A DNA stretch of 64,000 nucleotides from Desulfovibrio sp. A2 (GCF_000226255.1 NZ_AGFG01000063.1:1-64000), one strand, 5' to 3'. Positions 1 to 11,232 are shown, counted from the first letter of the stretch. The notes: generated by a model not told the origin, from the letters alone. A program made the numbers and translations.

Positions 1-122
1 TGGGGCTTAAGGTGTTAGTCGTAGTTCATCTTGTTTATAGTCCCTGAAGGTAGTCCCTTTCAGTCAGGCTTAAGGTGTCCCTTCAGGTTAGCTTGAGGTT
101 CCCCTTTGCCCGAGAGTGCAAG

Positions 123-183
123 ATAATCGGCAATAGTCTGGAATCAATGACGATTGGCGGTCTTTGCTCCGGCCCTCGGACGG
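123..183 (+). repeat. Direct repeat, copy 1 of 2
   Basis: About 60 bp beginning ATAATCGGCAATAGTCTGG and ending CCCTCGGACGG. It is matched by a second copy at 206-265, roughly 80-85% identical by eye. The two are separated by 22 bp that contain one 20-bp motif (see findings). Confidence 0.75.
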
Positions 184-205
184 GCCCCTGCCCCGATAGT
201 GGGAC

Positions 206-265
206 ATAATCGCAATGGTCTGGAATCAATGACGATAGCCGGTCGCTGCCTTGGCCCTCGGACGG
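206..265 (+). repeat. Direct repeat, copy 2 of 2
   Basis: Second copy of the tandem repeat at 123-183, sharing the block TCTGGAATCAATGACGAT and the end CCCTCGGACGG. Function unknown. Such duplications are common near recombinase-controlled ends. Confidence 0.75.
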
Positions 266-293
266 TCGTCAGTCTCCTGCCCCCAGAACGCGA

Positions 294-333
294 AAAGGCC
301 CGCTGCGTCATCAGAACACAGCGGGCCTTTTTT
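294..333. terminator. Strong rho-independent terminator
   Basis: A perfect 12-bp stem (AAAGGCCCGCTG with CAGCGGGCCTTT) with a 13-nt loop is followed on the plus strand by a run of six T. On the minus strand it ends in TTTT, so it may also stop transcripts from the small gene at 441-866. Confidence 0.85.
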
Positions 334-440
334 CGTACAAGTTCGGGGGGTGAATCTGTCCGGGGTAGGTCGTTGATCATGCCCGGACAGGATCAGGTCG
401 GATACGCCAACCTCGTGCGATTCCGGCGGGGGTAGGCTGG

Positions 441-866
441 TCAGTTCATCGCCGCCTCACCCGCGCCGGGGAGGGCAAGCACGACCTCCGCGCCCGGCAG
501 GGTGATCCGGTACTCCAGCCATTGGGCGTTTGTGGCCTCGACGGTGATCCGGGGTGCTCCGATGTCCGGGCCTGCGGCGGCGGTGGGGGCCTCCCAGATG
601 GCATACTCCTCGATCAGTCCGAAGACCTTGGCGGTGTGGAGCAGGGTGTCGAGACGGGCGATGTCCGGCCCTTTGGCGTGCTCCGTGTTGCCCATGACCG
701 GGGCCAGCAGGTTAGCCACGGTGGACGGCGGGAGGCCCAGCAGGGAGGCTATCCGATCCACGGCATGGACGGCGGACAGGCAGTAGGACAGACGGTCGCA
801 GAGCAGGGCGGCGGCGGAAGAGGAGGGGGTGATGGAAGTGGTGGTTTCTGTCTGTGTCGTGTTCAT
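441..866 (-). CDS. Hypothetical island protein, 141 aa
   Basis: A family I do not recognise. The first 20 residues are Thr/Ser-rich and look disordered. A helical stretch follows (about residues 20-90, containing LLGLPPSTVANLLAPVMGN), and the C-terminal third looks like a small beta-rich domain. No cysteine cluster, signal peptide or membrane segment is seen. It lies downstream of the integrase on the same strand, 200 bp away, and upstream of the terminator at 294-333, so it is probably an island passenger gene. The two palindromic words at 983-1055 lie upstream of it and could regulate it. The start is uncertain because no strong ribosome binding site is visible. Confidence 0.5.
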   Translation of the reverse strand: MNTTQTETTTSITPSSSAAALLCDRLSYCLSAVHAVDRIASLLGLPPSTVANLLAPVMGNTEHAKGPDIARLDTLLHTAKVFGLIEEYAIWEAPTAAAGPDIGAPRITVEATNAQWLEYRITLPGAEVVLALPGAGEAAMN

Positions 867-982
867 GGTCGATGATCCGTGTGATGTTGATAGGGAATCA
901 TGGGAGCCATAGACGATGACGCGATCGTATGCAGAATTGGTGGAAACATGTCAACGCCTGAATTGCCCCGCTTCAGGGATTG

Positions 983-1055
983 TCAATGAACGTTGAATGG
1001 CGCAAGCGTTGCAGGTTCTGTGTTTGCTGGGTGATCCTCAACGATCGTTGAATAG
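983..1055. promoter_or_regulatory. Two operator-like palindromic words
   Basis: An 18-bp word occurs twice in the same orientation: TCAATGAACGTTGAATGG at 983-1000 and TCAACGATCGTTGAATAG at 1038-1055 (15 of 18 identical). The second contains the perfect 14-bp palindrome TCAACGATCGTTGA. They sit between the 441-866 gene and the integrase stop, in the upstream region of the former. A dimeric regulator binding here is an inference. Confidence 0.45.
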
Positions 1056-1066
1056 TTTGTTGTGTC

Positions 1067-3142
1067 TCATTTTCTTGCCCATGTGCTGTCCTTGAGTTTC
1101 GACAGAGGGAGTTCTTCGGCCCACGGAAGGACCGCAATGACCTTATCCCGCAACGTGGCGGTGGGGTACTTGCCGATGTAGGCAGCGGTAACCCCGATGT
1201 CGCCGCTTTTCTTGTCATGCCCGATGACCTCCTGAATCATCAGGATGTCAGCCCCGGCCCGTGTCCGTAGGTAGGTGGATACCGTGTGCCGGAAGCTGTG
1301 GAAGACGACATCACTGATTTCGCCGTCCGCCCCGCCGATGCCCAGCTTGCGCCGGTACCGGGTGAACCAAGTGGTGATGGGGCCGCCGACGTTGCCGCGT
1401 TTCTCGCGCTTGAGGTCGGGGAACAGGCGATGGTGTCCGGCGGCCTTCTGTTCCTCGACGAACCGCAGGAACCCAAGGCCGTCGATCAGGAACGGGTGGA
1501 TCGGAACCAAACGGACCCCCGCCTCGGTCTTGACGTGCTTCCCGTCTCCGGCCTCGTTCACGTCGATGCACCACACGCCATCGTCCTGCCGGATGTCGGT
1601 CACGAGGAGTTGTGCGATCTCCTCAATGCGCATGCCGGTGAACAGTGCGATCAGGGGCGTCCAGAAGTAGGCCGGGGATTGCTCGGTAGCGGCGAGGTAG
1701 GAACGAGGGTTGAAGAGCCGTTGTAGTTCTTCGGTGGTGAACGGGCGTCGGGATGAGCGGGCCTTCCCCTGCGCCTTCGGGATCACAAAGGCGGCATTCA
1801 GGGGCTTGGCGATGATCCCGTATTCCAGTTCCAGCCAGTTCAGCAGCGAACGGACCATGTTGAACTTCGTGTTCAGCGTCTTTGCGGACAGTCGTTTTTC
1901 CGCCGGAAGGTCGAGAGCGGCGAGAGCATGCAGGCGTTTACCGGCGTACTCCCTGCTCTTCGGGTTCGCAGGCTGGGCAGCCATGAGGCGGCCATAGTCC
2001 CGTATCATGTCCCGGTCGAGTTCGGCCAAGGTGACGTCTCGGCCTCGCGTTTCCGTGATGGCCTCCGCGAACTGGCGGACGTTGACGTAGACATTGCGCT
2101 TGCTGCCTTCTGCCAGTTCGGGGTCTTTCGCCGCTATGTACTTCTCGACCGCCGCTGACAGGGTGATGGCCTGTGCTGCCCCGGTGGTGGCGGTGGTAGT
2201 CGATGCCTGGACTGAATCAGGGGCCGGATGTGGCACCGTGGTTTGGGGCTGCCATCCGGGGGCGTCCATGATGGTCTGGACTGCCGAAAGCCGGTAGTCG
2301 GGCCGGGCAGTCAGTTCCCCGCTGAACGTCGGGCACGATGCCGACTCGATGACGGCAGCCTGTGCCAGAAGCAGGGCATCGCAGAGCTTGAGGAACTGAA
2401 GGCGGGAGACAGGGGACTGCGATCCATCGTTGTTCGTGAGGACATCTTCCGACGCACGAGGATGGCCGGAGATCGACGATCCGGTTCCGGTCGGGCCATT
2501 CGTTGGGGCGTCATCGTTCGATGGGCTTTTCCCCTCGAAATCGGCCCGCTGTGACACGGTGGCCGGATAGCCCGCCCGCTGCAAGACCTCTCGCGCCGTG
2601 GCGGTGGTATGTCGGTAGTCCTTCCGGTTCTGCGCCTCCATGAGCGTGTGGTAGAGGTTGGCCGACTGTTCCTCACGGGTCTTGAGTTCCCCCGGTGTCC
2701 TGACTGGCCCCCGGATCAGGAGGGTTTCGTATTCGTCGTGCAGGGCTTCATCCAGCCACTTGCGGGCCAGTTCCCGCATGTCCTCACTGGGTGTGGTGTT
2801 CTCCATCATCGTCGTGTGCCTTCTTGCGAGGTTGAATAGATCATGAACGACGGCAGCCAGCTTCAACGCGCGAGGCCGGGCTTCCCTCAAGCTGGCCGTG
2901 CCGAGGCTGCGGCGAATCTCGGTCCAGCCAAGGCAGGCCCGGAGTTCGGCAGGGATGCGGACGCGGAAGTAGAGGATGCCCCGGTGCTGCACGAGGTAGC
3001 CGGGTGCTGACGTGGACAGGGTGGAGCGAGGGCCGCGCTGTGGGCGGCTGGTCCGATAGTGGGACCTAATGGGGGCCTGCTGGCCGAGAGTGCAAGGTAA
3101 TGGCGTAGGAAGGGGCGGCGGGGAGGGCTGGAAAAGCGACAC
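1067..3142 (-). CDS. Tyrosine recombinase / phage-type integrase
   Basis: Site-specific recombinase that probably inserted this island into the neighbouring tRNA-Ser gene. The C-terminal catalytic domain carries the expected set: Arg near residue 505 (FTGMRIEE), HSFRH near 614-618, a GH near 640 and a Tyr nucleophile near 652 (AAYIGKY). A core-binding SAM-like region precedes it (about residues 335-440). At 691 aa it is long for the family, with a large N-terminal part containing a GYLVQHRGILYFRVRIP stretch like that of DUF6538 integrases. The first 45 or so residues are Pro/Ser-rich and overlap repeated 20-bp DNA motifs, so translation may really begin further in. It reads away from the tRNA, whose 3' end is 98 bp upstream. 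Confidence 0.85.
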   Translation of the reverse strand: MSLFQPSPPPLPTPLPCTLGQQAPIRSHYRTSRPQRGPRSTLSTSAPGYLVQHRGILYFRVRIPAELRACLGWTEIRRSLGTASLREARPRALKLAAVVHDLFNLARRHTTMMENTTPSEDMRELARKWLDEALHDEYETLLIRGPVRTPGELKTREEQSANLYHTLMEAQNRKDYRHTTATAREVLQRAGYPATVSQRADFEGKSPSNDDAPTNGPTGTGSSISGHPRASEDVLTNNDGSQSPVSRLQFLKLCDALLLAQAAVIESASCPTFSGELTARPDYRLSAVQTIMDAPGWQPQTTVPHPAPDSVQASTTTATTGAAQAITLSAAVEKYIAAKDPELAEGSKRNVYVNVRQFAEAITETRGRDVTLAELDRDMIRDYGRLMAAQPANPKSREYAGKRLHALAALDLPAEKRLSAKTLNTKFNMVRSLLNWLELEYGIIAKPLNAAFVIPKAQGKARSSRRPFTTEELQRLFNPRSYLAATEQSPAYFWTPLIALFTGMRIEEIAQLLVTDIRQDDGVWCIDVNEAGDGKHVKTEAGVRLVPIHPFLIDGLGFLRFVEEQKAAGHHRLFPDLKREKRGNVGGPITTWFTRYRRKLGIGGADGEISDVVFHSFRHTVSTYLRTRAGADILMIQEVIGHDKKSGDIGVTAAYIGKYPTATLRDKVIAVLPWAEELPLSKLKDSTWARK

Positions 3143-3239
3143 GGCGGAGGCTCCAGTTTGTATCCGTGTGGTGTATCCACAAGGACCTGAAGCCCCCGCC
3201 GTCGGGATATTGCAACCATTCTAGATGGTTGACTTTCAC

Positions 3240-3332
3240 TGGCGGAGAGGGAGAGATTTGAACTCTCGATACAGGTTTTGCCCGTATACTCCCTTAGCAG
3301 GGGAGCGCCTTCGGCCGCTCGGCCACCTCTCC
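3240..3332 (-). tRNA. serX: tRNA-Ser (anticodon GCU)
   Basis: The minus strand folds as a class II tRNA with a long variable arm. Acceptor strands GGAGAGG and CCTCTCC pair, discriminator G is followed by an encoded CCA, the anticodon loop reads CT-GCT-AA, and the T arm contains GTTCAAATC. It decodes AGC/AGU serine codons. Its 3' end is the likely attachment site of the island, since an integrase gene begins 98 bp downstream. The symbol is generic. Confidence 0.95.
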
Positions 3333-3366
3333 ATTGTCGCGCGGGCAAGCCGCGCGCGAGAAAGCG

Positions 3367-3396
3367 TGTGTACCCGGTAGGCGGGCGCGCTGTCAA
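3367..3396 (-). promoter_or_regulatory. Probable tRNA-Ser promoter
   Basis: On the minus strand a perfect TTGACA (-35, complement of 3391-3396) is followed after 18 bp by TACACA, about 35 bp upstream of the mature tRNA 5' end. The -10 match is only fair. Confidence 0.5.
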
Positions 3397-3578
3397 GCAT
3401 GCGGGGCGCATCCGGTGGATGGAACCGTCGTGCGGGCGGTTTTCCTGCCCGGACAGGTCCCGTCTTCATCGAGTGCGGGATGCCCGCCGCGTGCACGTCT
3501 GCCGCAGGGCGGCTGCGTCAGCCAAAGGTTTGCCCCGCCCAACCCCACCAACTGGGGGAGCGCAATCCGGGGCAGCCG

Positions 3579-4829
3579 CTAGCTGCGGTAGTCGGCGTTG
3601 CAGCTGACGTAGTCGTGCGTCAGGTCCGACGCCAGCAGGCGGTAGCTGCCCGATCCGTTGCCCAGCATGATGTTGACCACGATGTCGCGCCCGGCCAGGG
3701 GTTCCTTGAGCAGTGCGTCGAAATCGAGGTTCGTGGGTTGCCCGCCCCGGAACAGTTCCACCCCGCACAGCGATACGATGACCGCCGCCGGGTTGAAGGT
3801 GGCCCCGCTGCGGCCCAGCGCCGCCACGATGCGGCCCCAGTTGGCGTCGCGGCCGTACATGGCCGTCTTGACCAGTTGCGAATGGCCCACGGTGCGCGCG
3901 GCCAGTTCCGCGTCGGCGTCGTCGCGCGCGCCCGCCACGTTGATGTGGATGACCTTAGTGGCCCCCTCGCCGTCCTTCACCAGCATGTAGGCCACGTCGC
4001 CCAGCACGCCGGTAAGCGCCGCGCCCAGCACGGCTAGGTCGGCCCCGCGCGCGGCAACCCCGGACGCGCCGTTGGCCAGGCCGAACACGGTGTCGTTGGT
4101 CGAGGTATCGCCGTCCACGGTCACGCGGTTGAAGGTGGCGTCCACCGCGTCGCGGAACAGGGCCTGCCAGGCGGCGGGCTCCACGTCGGCGTCGCACAGC
4201 ACGGTGGCCAGCATGGTGGCCATGTTCGGGCAGATCATGCCCGCGCCCTTGGCCATGCCCACCAGGGTCACCGTGCCGCCGGAAAGCTCCACCTCGCGCG
4301 AGGCGTATTTGGGAAAGGCGTCGGTGGTCATGATGGCCCTGGCGAAGTCTTCCGGCCCCTTTTTGCCAAGGTCCGCCGCGAGGGCGGGCACGGCGGCGGC
4401 CCACTTGTCCAGCAGCAGCTGCGCGCCGATGACGCCTGTGGACGCGGGCAGGATGTCCTGCGGCGCAAGGCCGGTGGCGGCGGCCACCATTTCCAGCGTG
4501 GCGCGGCAGTTGGCCAGGCCCTCGTCGCCGGTGCAGGCGTTGGCCTGGCCGGAATTGATCAGCACGGCGCGGGCCTGCGGCGCATGCGCCAGAGTGTCGC
4601 GCGCCACCAGCACGGGCGCGGCCTGGAACAGGTTCTGAGTGAACACGGCGGCGGCCACGGCGGGTGTGTCGCTGACCACCAGGGCCAGGTCGTCGCGTCC
4701 CGACTTTCGGAACCCCGCGCCGGTGGTGGCGAAGCGGAAGCCCTTGGGGGCCGCGCAGATGGCGGGGGCTTCTCCGTTGGTGTCCGGGTTGGCGGCCGGG
4801 TTGGCGGCCGGGGTGTCGGTGCTGGCCAT
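3579..4829 (-). CDS. argJ: Glutamate N-acetyltransferase / amino-acid N-acetyltransferase ArgJ
   Basis: Transfers the acetyl group from N-acetylornithine to glutamate, closing the cyclic arginine pathway. Bifunctional members also make N-acetylglutamate from acetyl-CoA. The 416-aa length fits the family. The signature GMICPNMATML is present, with the self-cleaving, nucleophilic Thr at about residue 205 that splits the precursor into alpha and beta chains. Other family motifs include INSGQANACTG near residue 90 and the C-terminal NADYRS. The first 25 residues are an Ala/Pro/Asn-rich extension (AANPAANPDTN) not needed for the fold, so the start could be later. It stands alone, between the tRNA and the secA terminal region. 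Confidence 0.93.
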   Translation of the reverse strand: MASTDTPAANPAANPDTNGEAPAICAAPKGFRFATTGAGFRKSGRDDLALVVSDTPAVAAAVFTQNLFQAAPVLVARDTLAHAPQARAVLINSGQANACTGDEGLANCRATLEMVAAATGLAPQDILPASTGVIGAQLLLDKWAAAVPALAADLGKKGPEDFARAIMTTDAFPKYASREVELSGGTVTLVGMAKGAGMICPNMATMLATVLCDADVEPAAWQALFRDAVDATFNRVTVDGDTSTNDTVFGLANGASGVAARGADLAVLGAALTGVLGDVAYMLVKDGEGATKVIHINVAGARDDADAELAARTVGHSQLVKTAMYGRDANWGRIVAALGRSGATFNPAAVIVSLCGVELFRGGQPTNLDFDALLKEPLAGRDIVVNIMLGNGSGSYRLLASDLTHDYVSCNADYRS

Positions 4830-5181
4830 ACTGGCTCCGTGTTCGGCCCGGTGGGCCGGTTGTCGGGTGCGTGGGGTGCCCGCTGACGCCAGTGGCGGCG
4901 CGCAGTGCGCATGCAGCGGTGCACGTCGTGCGTATTACGGGCAAGTTCCGGAAAAGTGAAGGGCGGAACGGGTATCACCCGCTCCGGTCCATGACCGACG
5001 GCAAGCCCCGGAAGCCGGGTCTTGCAAAGGCACGCCCGCACGATCGTTTGACGGCGGCAGTGCATGCCGCCTGCGTTCGTGCGGCGGCGTTGGGTCAGCC
5101 GTAAGGCCCGCCTGCCCCAACGAACAGGGGCGGAACGGGTATCACCCGTTCCGCCCCTGTGGATACGCGTATGGCGCGCGG
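4830..5181. other. argJ-secA intergenic region with two related hairpins
   Basis: There is no convincing gene. It contains a perfect 17-bp stem with a 3-nt loop at 5124-5160 and a shortened relative at about 4961-4986 sharing GGGCGGAACGGGTATCACCC. The larger hairpin lies 21 bp past the secA stop and may end secA transcription, but no clear T run follows it. Confidence 0.6.
5124..5160. terminator. Perfect 17-bp hairpin after secA
   Basis: Arms 5124-5140 and 5144-5160 are exact complements around the loop ATC. It begins 21 bp downstream of the secA stop. The minus-strand sequence after it is not T-rich, so it may act as an mRNA 3' barrier rather than a classic intrinsic terminator. Confidence 0.6.
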
Positions 5182-7716
<2,535 letters not shown>

Positions 7717-8268
7717 TCCTTCTCCCGAAAGATGCAGGCGATGGGAACGCGGGGCGGCGATGGCCGGTTGCCGCGCATAAGGCCCCGCGCGGGGCGGGGC
7801 TGGCGATGGCCGCTGGGCCGACATGCCGGGCGGGCCGCATGGGTGGCGTTGCGCGCGGTTTCCGCAGCCGTTCCGGATGGATGCCGGAGGGCGGGGCTGC
7901 GCGCCGTCCATGGGCGCCGGGCGGTTCGACCGCATCTGCGAAAGCGCGCGGGGCGCTGGGCGCGCGGCGGACTGCGGAACGAAAAAACTAGCGCCGCGCG
8001 GCGGCTGGCCGAACCCATCTCAAATAAGTCAAATACCTGCGGTTGGCAATGCGCGCTTCCTGAATTTGCCTGCATTGCACCGTAATGACAGAGGAACGTA
8101 ACGTGGAGACATGTCTGCGGGAATGCCCCTCGGGGGCCGCGTGGGCGAGGGGGGATGGCAGGTGCCGGAGGAGGGCGGAAGGGCGGCGGATTCGGGGCAT
8201 CATGCCCGGTCCGCCGCCCTTGAAGATGGAGGGTGCGCGGTATGCGTCAGCCCCGCGTCAGTCCTGCG
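7717..8268. other. secA upstream region
   Basis: 550 bp without a supported gene. On the minus strand a TTGCCA with a TATTTG-like element lies near 8020-8050 and could be a weak secA promoter. A perfect 12-bp hairpin at 8179-8221 lies about 50 bp past the stop of the iron-sulfur gene. Confidence 0.4.
8179..8221. terminator. Hairpin downstream of the iron-sulfur subunit gene
   Basis: AAGGGCGGCGGA at 8179-8190 pairs exactly with 8210-8221, with an inner GGCATCATGCC that can extend the structure. No T run follows on the minus strand, so termination is possible but not certain. Confidence 0.45.
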
Positions 8269-9630
8269 TCAGCTTTGGGGCAGACCCACCACGTCCAGCC
8301 AGTGGAACACCCGCACGCCCGCCGGGGCCGTGGCCGCCAGTTGCAGGGTGCAGCCGCTGCACCCCGTGAGCACGGTGATCTCCGTGGTAACGGGGGGCGT
8401 GGGGGATGTGGGAGGCGTAGTGTCGGCCTTGGTGGTGGCGCGTTCCGGCAGCAGCCCGTTCCAGCAGGCGTCGGCCACGGTGCGCGAAAGGTCGGGCGCG
8501 GCCAGTTGCAGCACGCCGCCCATGCCGCAGCAGTTCACCCCGCCGGGGGCGCGCATGCGGCTGCCGAGCAGGGCGCGCAGCCATACGGCATCCGGGTCCG
8601 TGCCCTTGCGGTGGCAGGGCTGGTGGTAGCGCACGGGCGCTGGGGCGCTGGCTTCAGGCTGGGCCGGGGCATCGTCGGTGACCCGAAACACCGCCCCATT
8701 CCACAGGGTGGAAAGGGGGCGCAGGGCGGCGGCCCAGGCTTCGCGCTCGCCGTCCTGCCAGTCGAGGTCGGCGTGGCCGGGGTATTCGGCAAGGCCGTGG
8801 TGGCAGGTGGCGCAAAAGGTGACCAGCAACGGGCGGCCAGCGGCGCGCCAGGCGTCCAGGTTGCGGGCGCGGGCCGTGGCGGCCGCGTCGGGGATGCCCG
8901 CGTGCTCGAGCGTGGAGCCGCAGCAGGTGAAGTCGTGCTCGTTCCCCTGGGCGGGAGCGGGGTGGCCCAGCCAGCGCAGCAGGGCGCGGGCCGTGTCCTG
9001 CCAGCGGGGGCGGATGCGCCGGGCGGTGCACCCGGCAAAGAGCATGGCCGGGGGGCGGGCGGCATCGCCGCGCGTTGCGGCTTGCGTTGCATCAGGATCG
9101 TCGCGCAGGGTGTCCGGTGCCGTCCGGTCGGCCACTATCCACGGGGCGGGCGGCGGCGGGGGCAGCATGGCGGCGGCGGAACGCAGCATGTGCTGCACGC
9201 CTTCCGGTACCACCGCGCCGGGCACCACGCGGGTCATTTGGGCCAACGCGGGCCACAGCAGGCGGCCGTGCTCGATCCATTGTTTCCACAGCCACTGCTG
9301 CCAGTTGGGATGTTTGGCGCGCAGGGCGGCCAGCGCCTGCGGCACCGACAGCCCCTGCGGACAGATGGCGGCGCAGCGTCCGCAGGACAGGCAGCGGTCG
9401 GCCAGTTCACGCGCGGGCTTCAGGCCAAGGCGGCCCGGCTCGTCGCGCAGGGCGGCGAACACCAGGTGCTTGGCGCGAGGCGAAAGTTCCTCTTGGCCGG
9501 TGGTCAGAAAGGCGGGGCACACGGCGGTGCATTGGCCGCACAGCAGGCAGGCGCGCGGCTGATCGGGGGGGTCGACCTGCGTGTCGCCGTTCGTCGAGTC
9601 CGTGGATTTGGGAGTGGTGTCCGTGCTCAT
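8269..9630 (-). CDS. Lactate/glycolate dehydrogenase iron-sulfur subunit (GlcF/LldE-like)
   Basis: Electron-transfer partner of the FAD protein encoded just upstream, passing electrons from a 2-hydroxy acid toward the quinone pool or a redox carrier. Two 4Fe-4S motifs stand near the N terminus (CLLCGQCTAVCP near residue 28 and CLSCGRCAAICP near residue 80). The C-terminal half has cysteine-rich CCG-type motifs (CTAR, CCGSTLEH, CHRKG, NCCGMGG). The 453-aa length suits the family. It follows the FAD subunit by 16 bp, so the two form an operon. Sulfate reducers use such enzymes for lactate oxidation, so D-lactate is at least as likely a substrate as glycolate; the sequence cannot decide. Confidence 0.85.
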   Translation of the reverse strand: MSTDTTPKSTDSTNGDTQVDPPDQPRACLLCGQCTAVCPAFLTTGQEELSPRAKHLVFAALRDEPGRLGLKPARELADRCLSCGRCAAICPQGLSVPQALAALRAKHPNWQQWLWKQWIEHGRLLWPALAQMTRVVPGAVVPEGVQHMLRSAAAMLPPPPPAPWIVADRTAPDTLRDDPDATQAATRGDAARPPAMLFAGCTARRIRPRWQDTARALLRWLGHPAPAQGNEHDFTCCGSTLEHAGIPDAAATARARNLDAWRAAGRPLLVTFCATCHHGLAEYPGHADLDWQDGEREAWAAALRPLSTLWNGAVFRVTDDAPAQPEASAPAPVRYHQPCHRKGTDPDAVWLRALLGSRMRAPGGVNCCGMGGVLQLAAPDLSRTVADACWNGLLPERATTKADTTPPTSPTPPVTTEITVLTGCSGCTLQLAATAPAGVRVFHWLDVVGLPQS

Positions 9631-9646
9631 GATGTGTTGCCGCCCC

Positions 9647-11071
9647 CTAGTACGCCTTGTCGGGATTCATGATCCCCAGCGGATCGAAGGAATGCTTCAC
9701 CTGGCGCATCAGTTCCGTTTCCAGCGGTGAAAGTTGCAGGTGCAGGAATTCGGTCTTGGCCATGCCCACGCCGTGCTCTCCGGAAAGGGTGCCATCCATG
9801 GAGCGGACAAGGCGCATGACCTCCACCGTGGCGGCGTCGGCACGGGTGACCTCTGCCGGATCGGCCCCGTCGTACATGATGTTCACGTGGATGTTGCCGT
9901 CGCCCACGTGTCCATAGGTGAGGATGGGCAGGTCATGCGCGTCGGCGATGGCCCGGATGCCCGTCAGCGCGTCCAGCAGGCGGCCGCGCGGCACGGCCAC
10001 GTCTTCGCCGATCTTGTTGGGCCGCACCAGGTACGTGGACGGGCTGATGCCGCGCCGCATGGCCCACAGGGGTTCTTCCTCGTCGTGGCCCACGCCGTGG
10101 GCGGACCACACCGGCGGCTCGTTGCCGGGCGCTCCAGCCGATGTGTCGCCGGTCGTGTGCAGGGCGTCGTGCATGCGCCGGATTTCCAGCGGCAGCGATT
10201 CACGGCTGCCGTCCAGGCGGATCAGCAGCGCGCCGCGGACGCTGTCGGGCCACGGGGGCGTCTGGCGGCGGGCCACGCAGTCCAGCACTTCCGGGCTCAA
10301 GAATTCCAGCGCCACCGGCAGGATGCCCGCGCGAAAGATGCGCCGCACCCCGTGCATGGCCGCCTCCATGGACCCGAACCCGGCCAGCAGGGTGGCCGTG
10401 GCCTGCGGCAGGGGCAGGAGCTTCAGCGCGATGCGGGTGACGATGCCGAGGGTGCCTTCCGACCCCACGAACAGGCGCGTCAGGTCCAGCCCCACCACGT
10501 TCTTGTGGCAGCGCCCGCCGGTGCGCAGCACCTTGCCGCCGGGCAGCACCGCCGTGAGCCCCAGCACGTATTCGCGGGTGACGCCGTACTTCAGGGCGCG
10601 CATGCCGCCCGCGCAGGTGGCCACGTTGCCGCCGATGGTGGAAATGTCGATGCTGGCCGGGTCCGGCGGGTAGAACAGCCCGCGCGCCTCCACGGCGCGT
10701 TGCAGGTCTGCGGTGACCACGCCCGGTTCCACCTCGGCCACGAAGTCGTCGTCCGCGATGTCGAGGATGCGGTTCATGTGCAGCAGGGATACCACGATGC
10801 CGGGCTTGGCGGGCACGCACGCGCCCACCTGGTTGGAGGCCCGGCCCCGCGCGTAGATGGGCAGGTGTTCCAGCTGCGCCAGGCGCAGCAGTTCCACCAC
10901 CTGCGCCTCTGTCCTCGGGCGCACCACGGCCAGCGGCGTGCCCATGCGGCGGCCCGCGTCGGTGGCGAAGATAAGGGTCTGTTCCGGCGCGAGCAGCAGC
11001 GAATCGCCGGGAAAGATGTCCCGCAGGGAGTGTTCCTGCGCGGCGGTAAGGTGGGGGGCTTGGGTGGACAC
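9647..11071 (-). CDS. FAD-linked lactate/glycolate dehydrogenase (GlcD-like)
   Basis: Oxidises a 2-hydroxy acid (D-lactate or glycolate) with FAD. It has the PCMH-type FAD domain at residues 50-220 (VVRPRTEAQVVELLRLA, GGNVATCAGG) and the C-terminal FAD-oxidase domain with GDGNIHVN and GTLSGEHGVG near the end. With a GTG start at 11071 it is 474 aa, close to GlcD length. The frame stays open far upstream through smpB, but that extension is Pro/Arg-rich and overlaps smpB antiphase, so it is not coding. No strong ribosome binding site precedes the GTG, which makes the exact start uncertain. It forms an operon with the iron-sulfur gene 16 bp downstream. Confidence 0.85.
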   Translation of the reverse strand: MSTQAPHLTAAQEHSLRDIFPGDSLLLAPEQTLIFATDAGRRMGTPLAVVRPRTEAQVVELLRLAQLEHLPIYARGRASNQVGACVPAKPGIVVSLLHMNRILDIADDDFVAEVEPGVVTADLQRAVEARGLFYPPDPASIDISTIGGNVATCAGGMRALKYGVTREYVLGLTAVLPGGKVLRTGGRCHKNVVGLDLTRLFVGSEGTLGIVTRIALKLLPLPQATATLLAGFGSMEAAMHGVRRIFRAGILPVALEFLSPEVLDCVARRQTPPWPDSVRGALLIRLDGSRESLPLEIRRMHDALHTTGDTSAGAPGNEPPVWSAHGVGHDEEEPLWAMRRGISPSTYLVRPNKIGEDVAVPRGRLLDALTGIRAIADAHDLPILTYGHVGDGNIHVNIMYDGADPAEVTRADAATVEVMRLVRSMDGTLSGEHGVGMAKTEFLHLQLSPLETELMRQVKHSFDPLGIMNPDKAY

Positions 11072-11232
11072 GGGGATACCCGGCGGTGATGCGGTTGGGG
11101 ATTGGCTGGGAGGTGGCCGAGGGGAGGGATTGATTTTAGAGCGTCGGTGCAGGTGCGAACCGGAATTTTCTGGAGCTGGCGGGCGATGTTCTGCGCCGCC
11201 AACGCCAAAAAGGGCCGGTTTGCAGCGACAGG

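Larger units (their letters stand above)
1..440. other. Non-coding island end with short repeats
   Basis: No convincing gene is seen here. The stretch holds the repeated word GCTTAAGGTGT (near positions 5 and 69), two copies of a 60-bp direct repeat, two copies of a 20-bp motif also found near the integrase start, and a strong hairpin at 294-333. It is probably the non-coding margin of the integrated island, but its left end lies outside the window. Confidence 0.5.

Noticed and set aside
1..3240. CRISPR array in the repeated start of the window
   Set aside because: The repeats are few, about 60 bp or 20 bp, degenerate and not evenly spaced, and no cas gene is seen.
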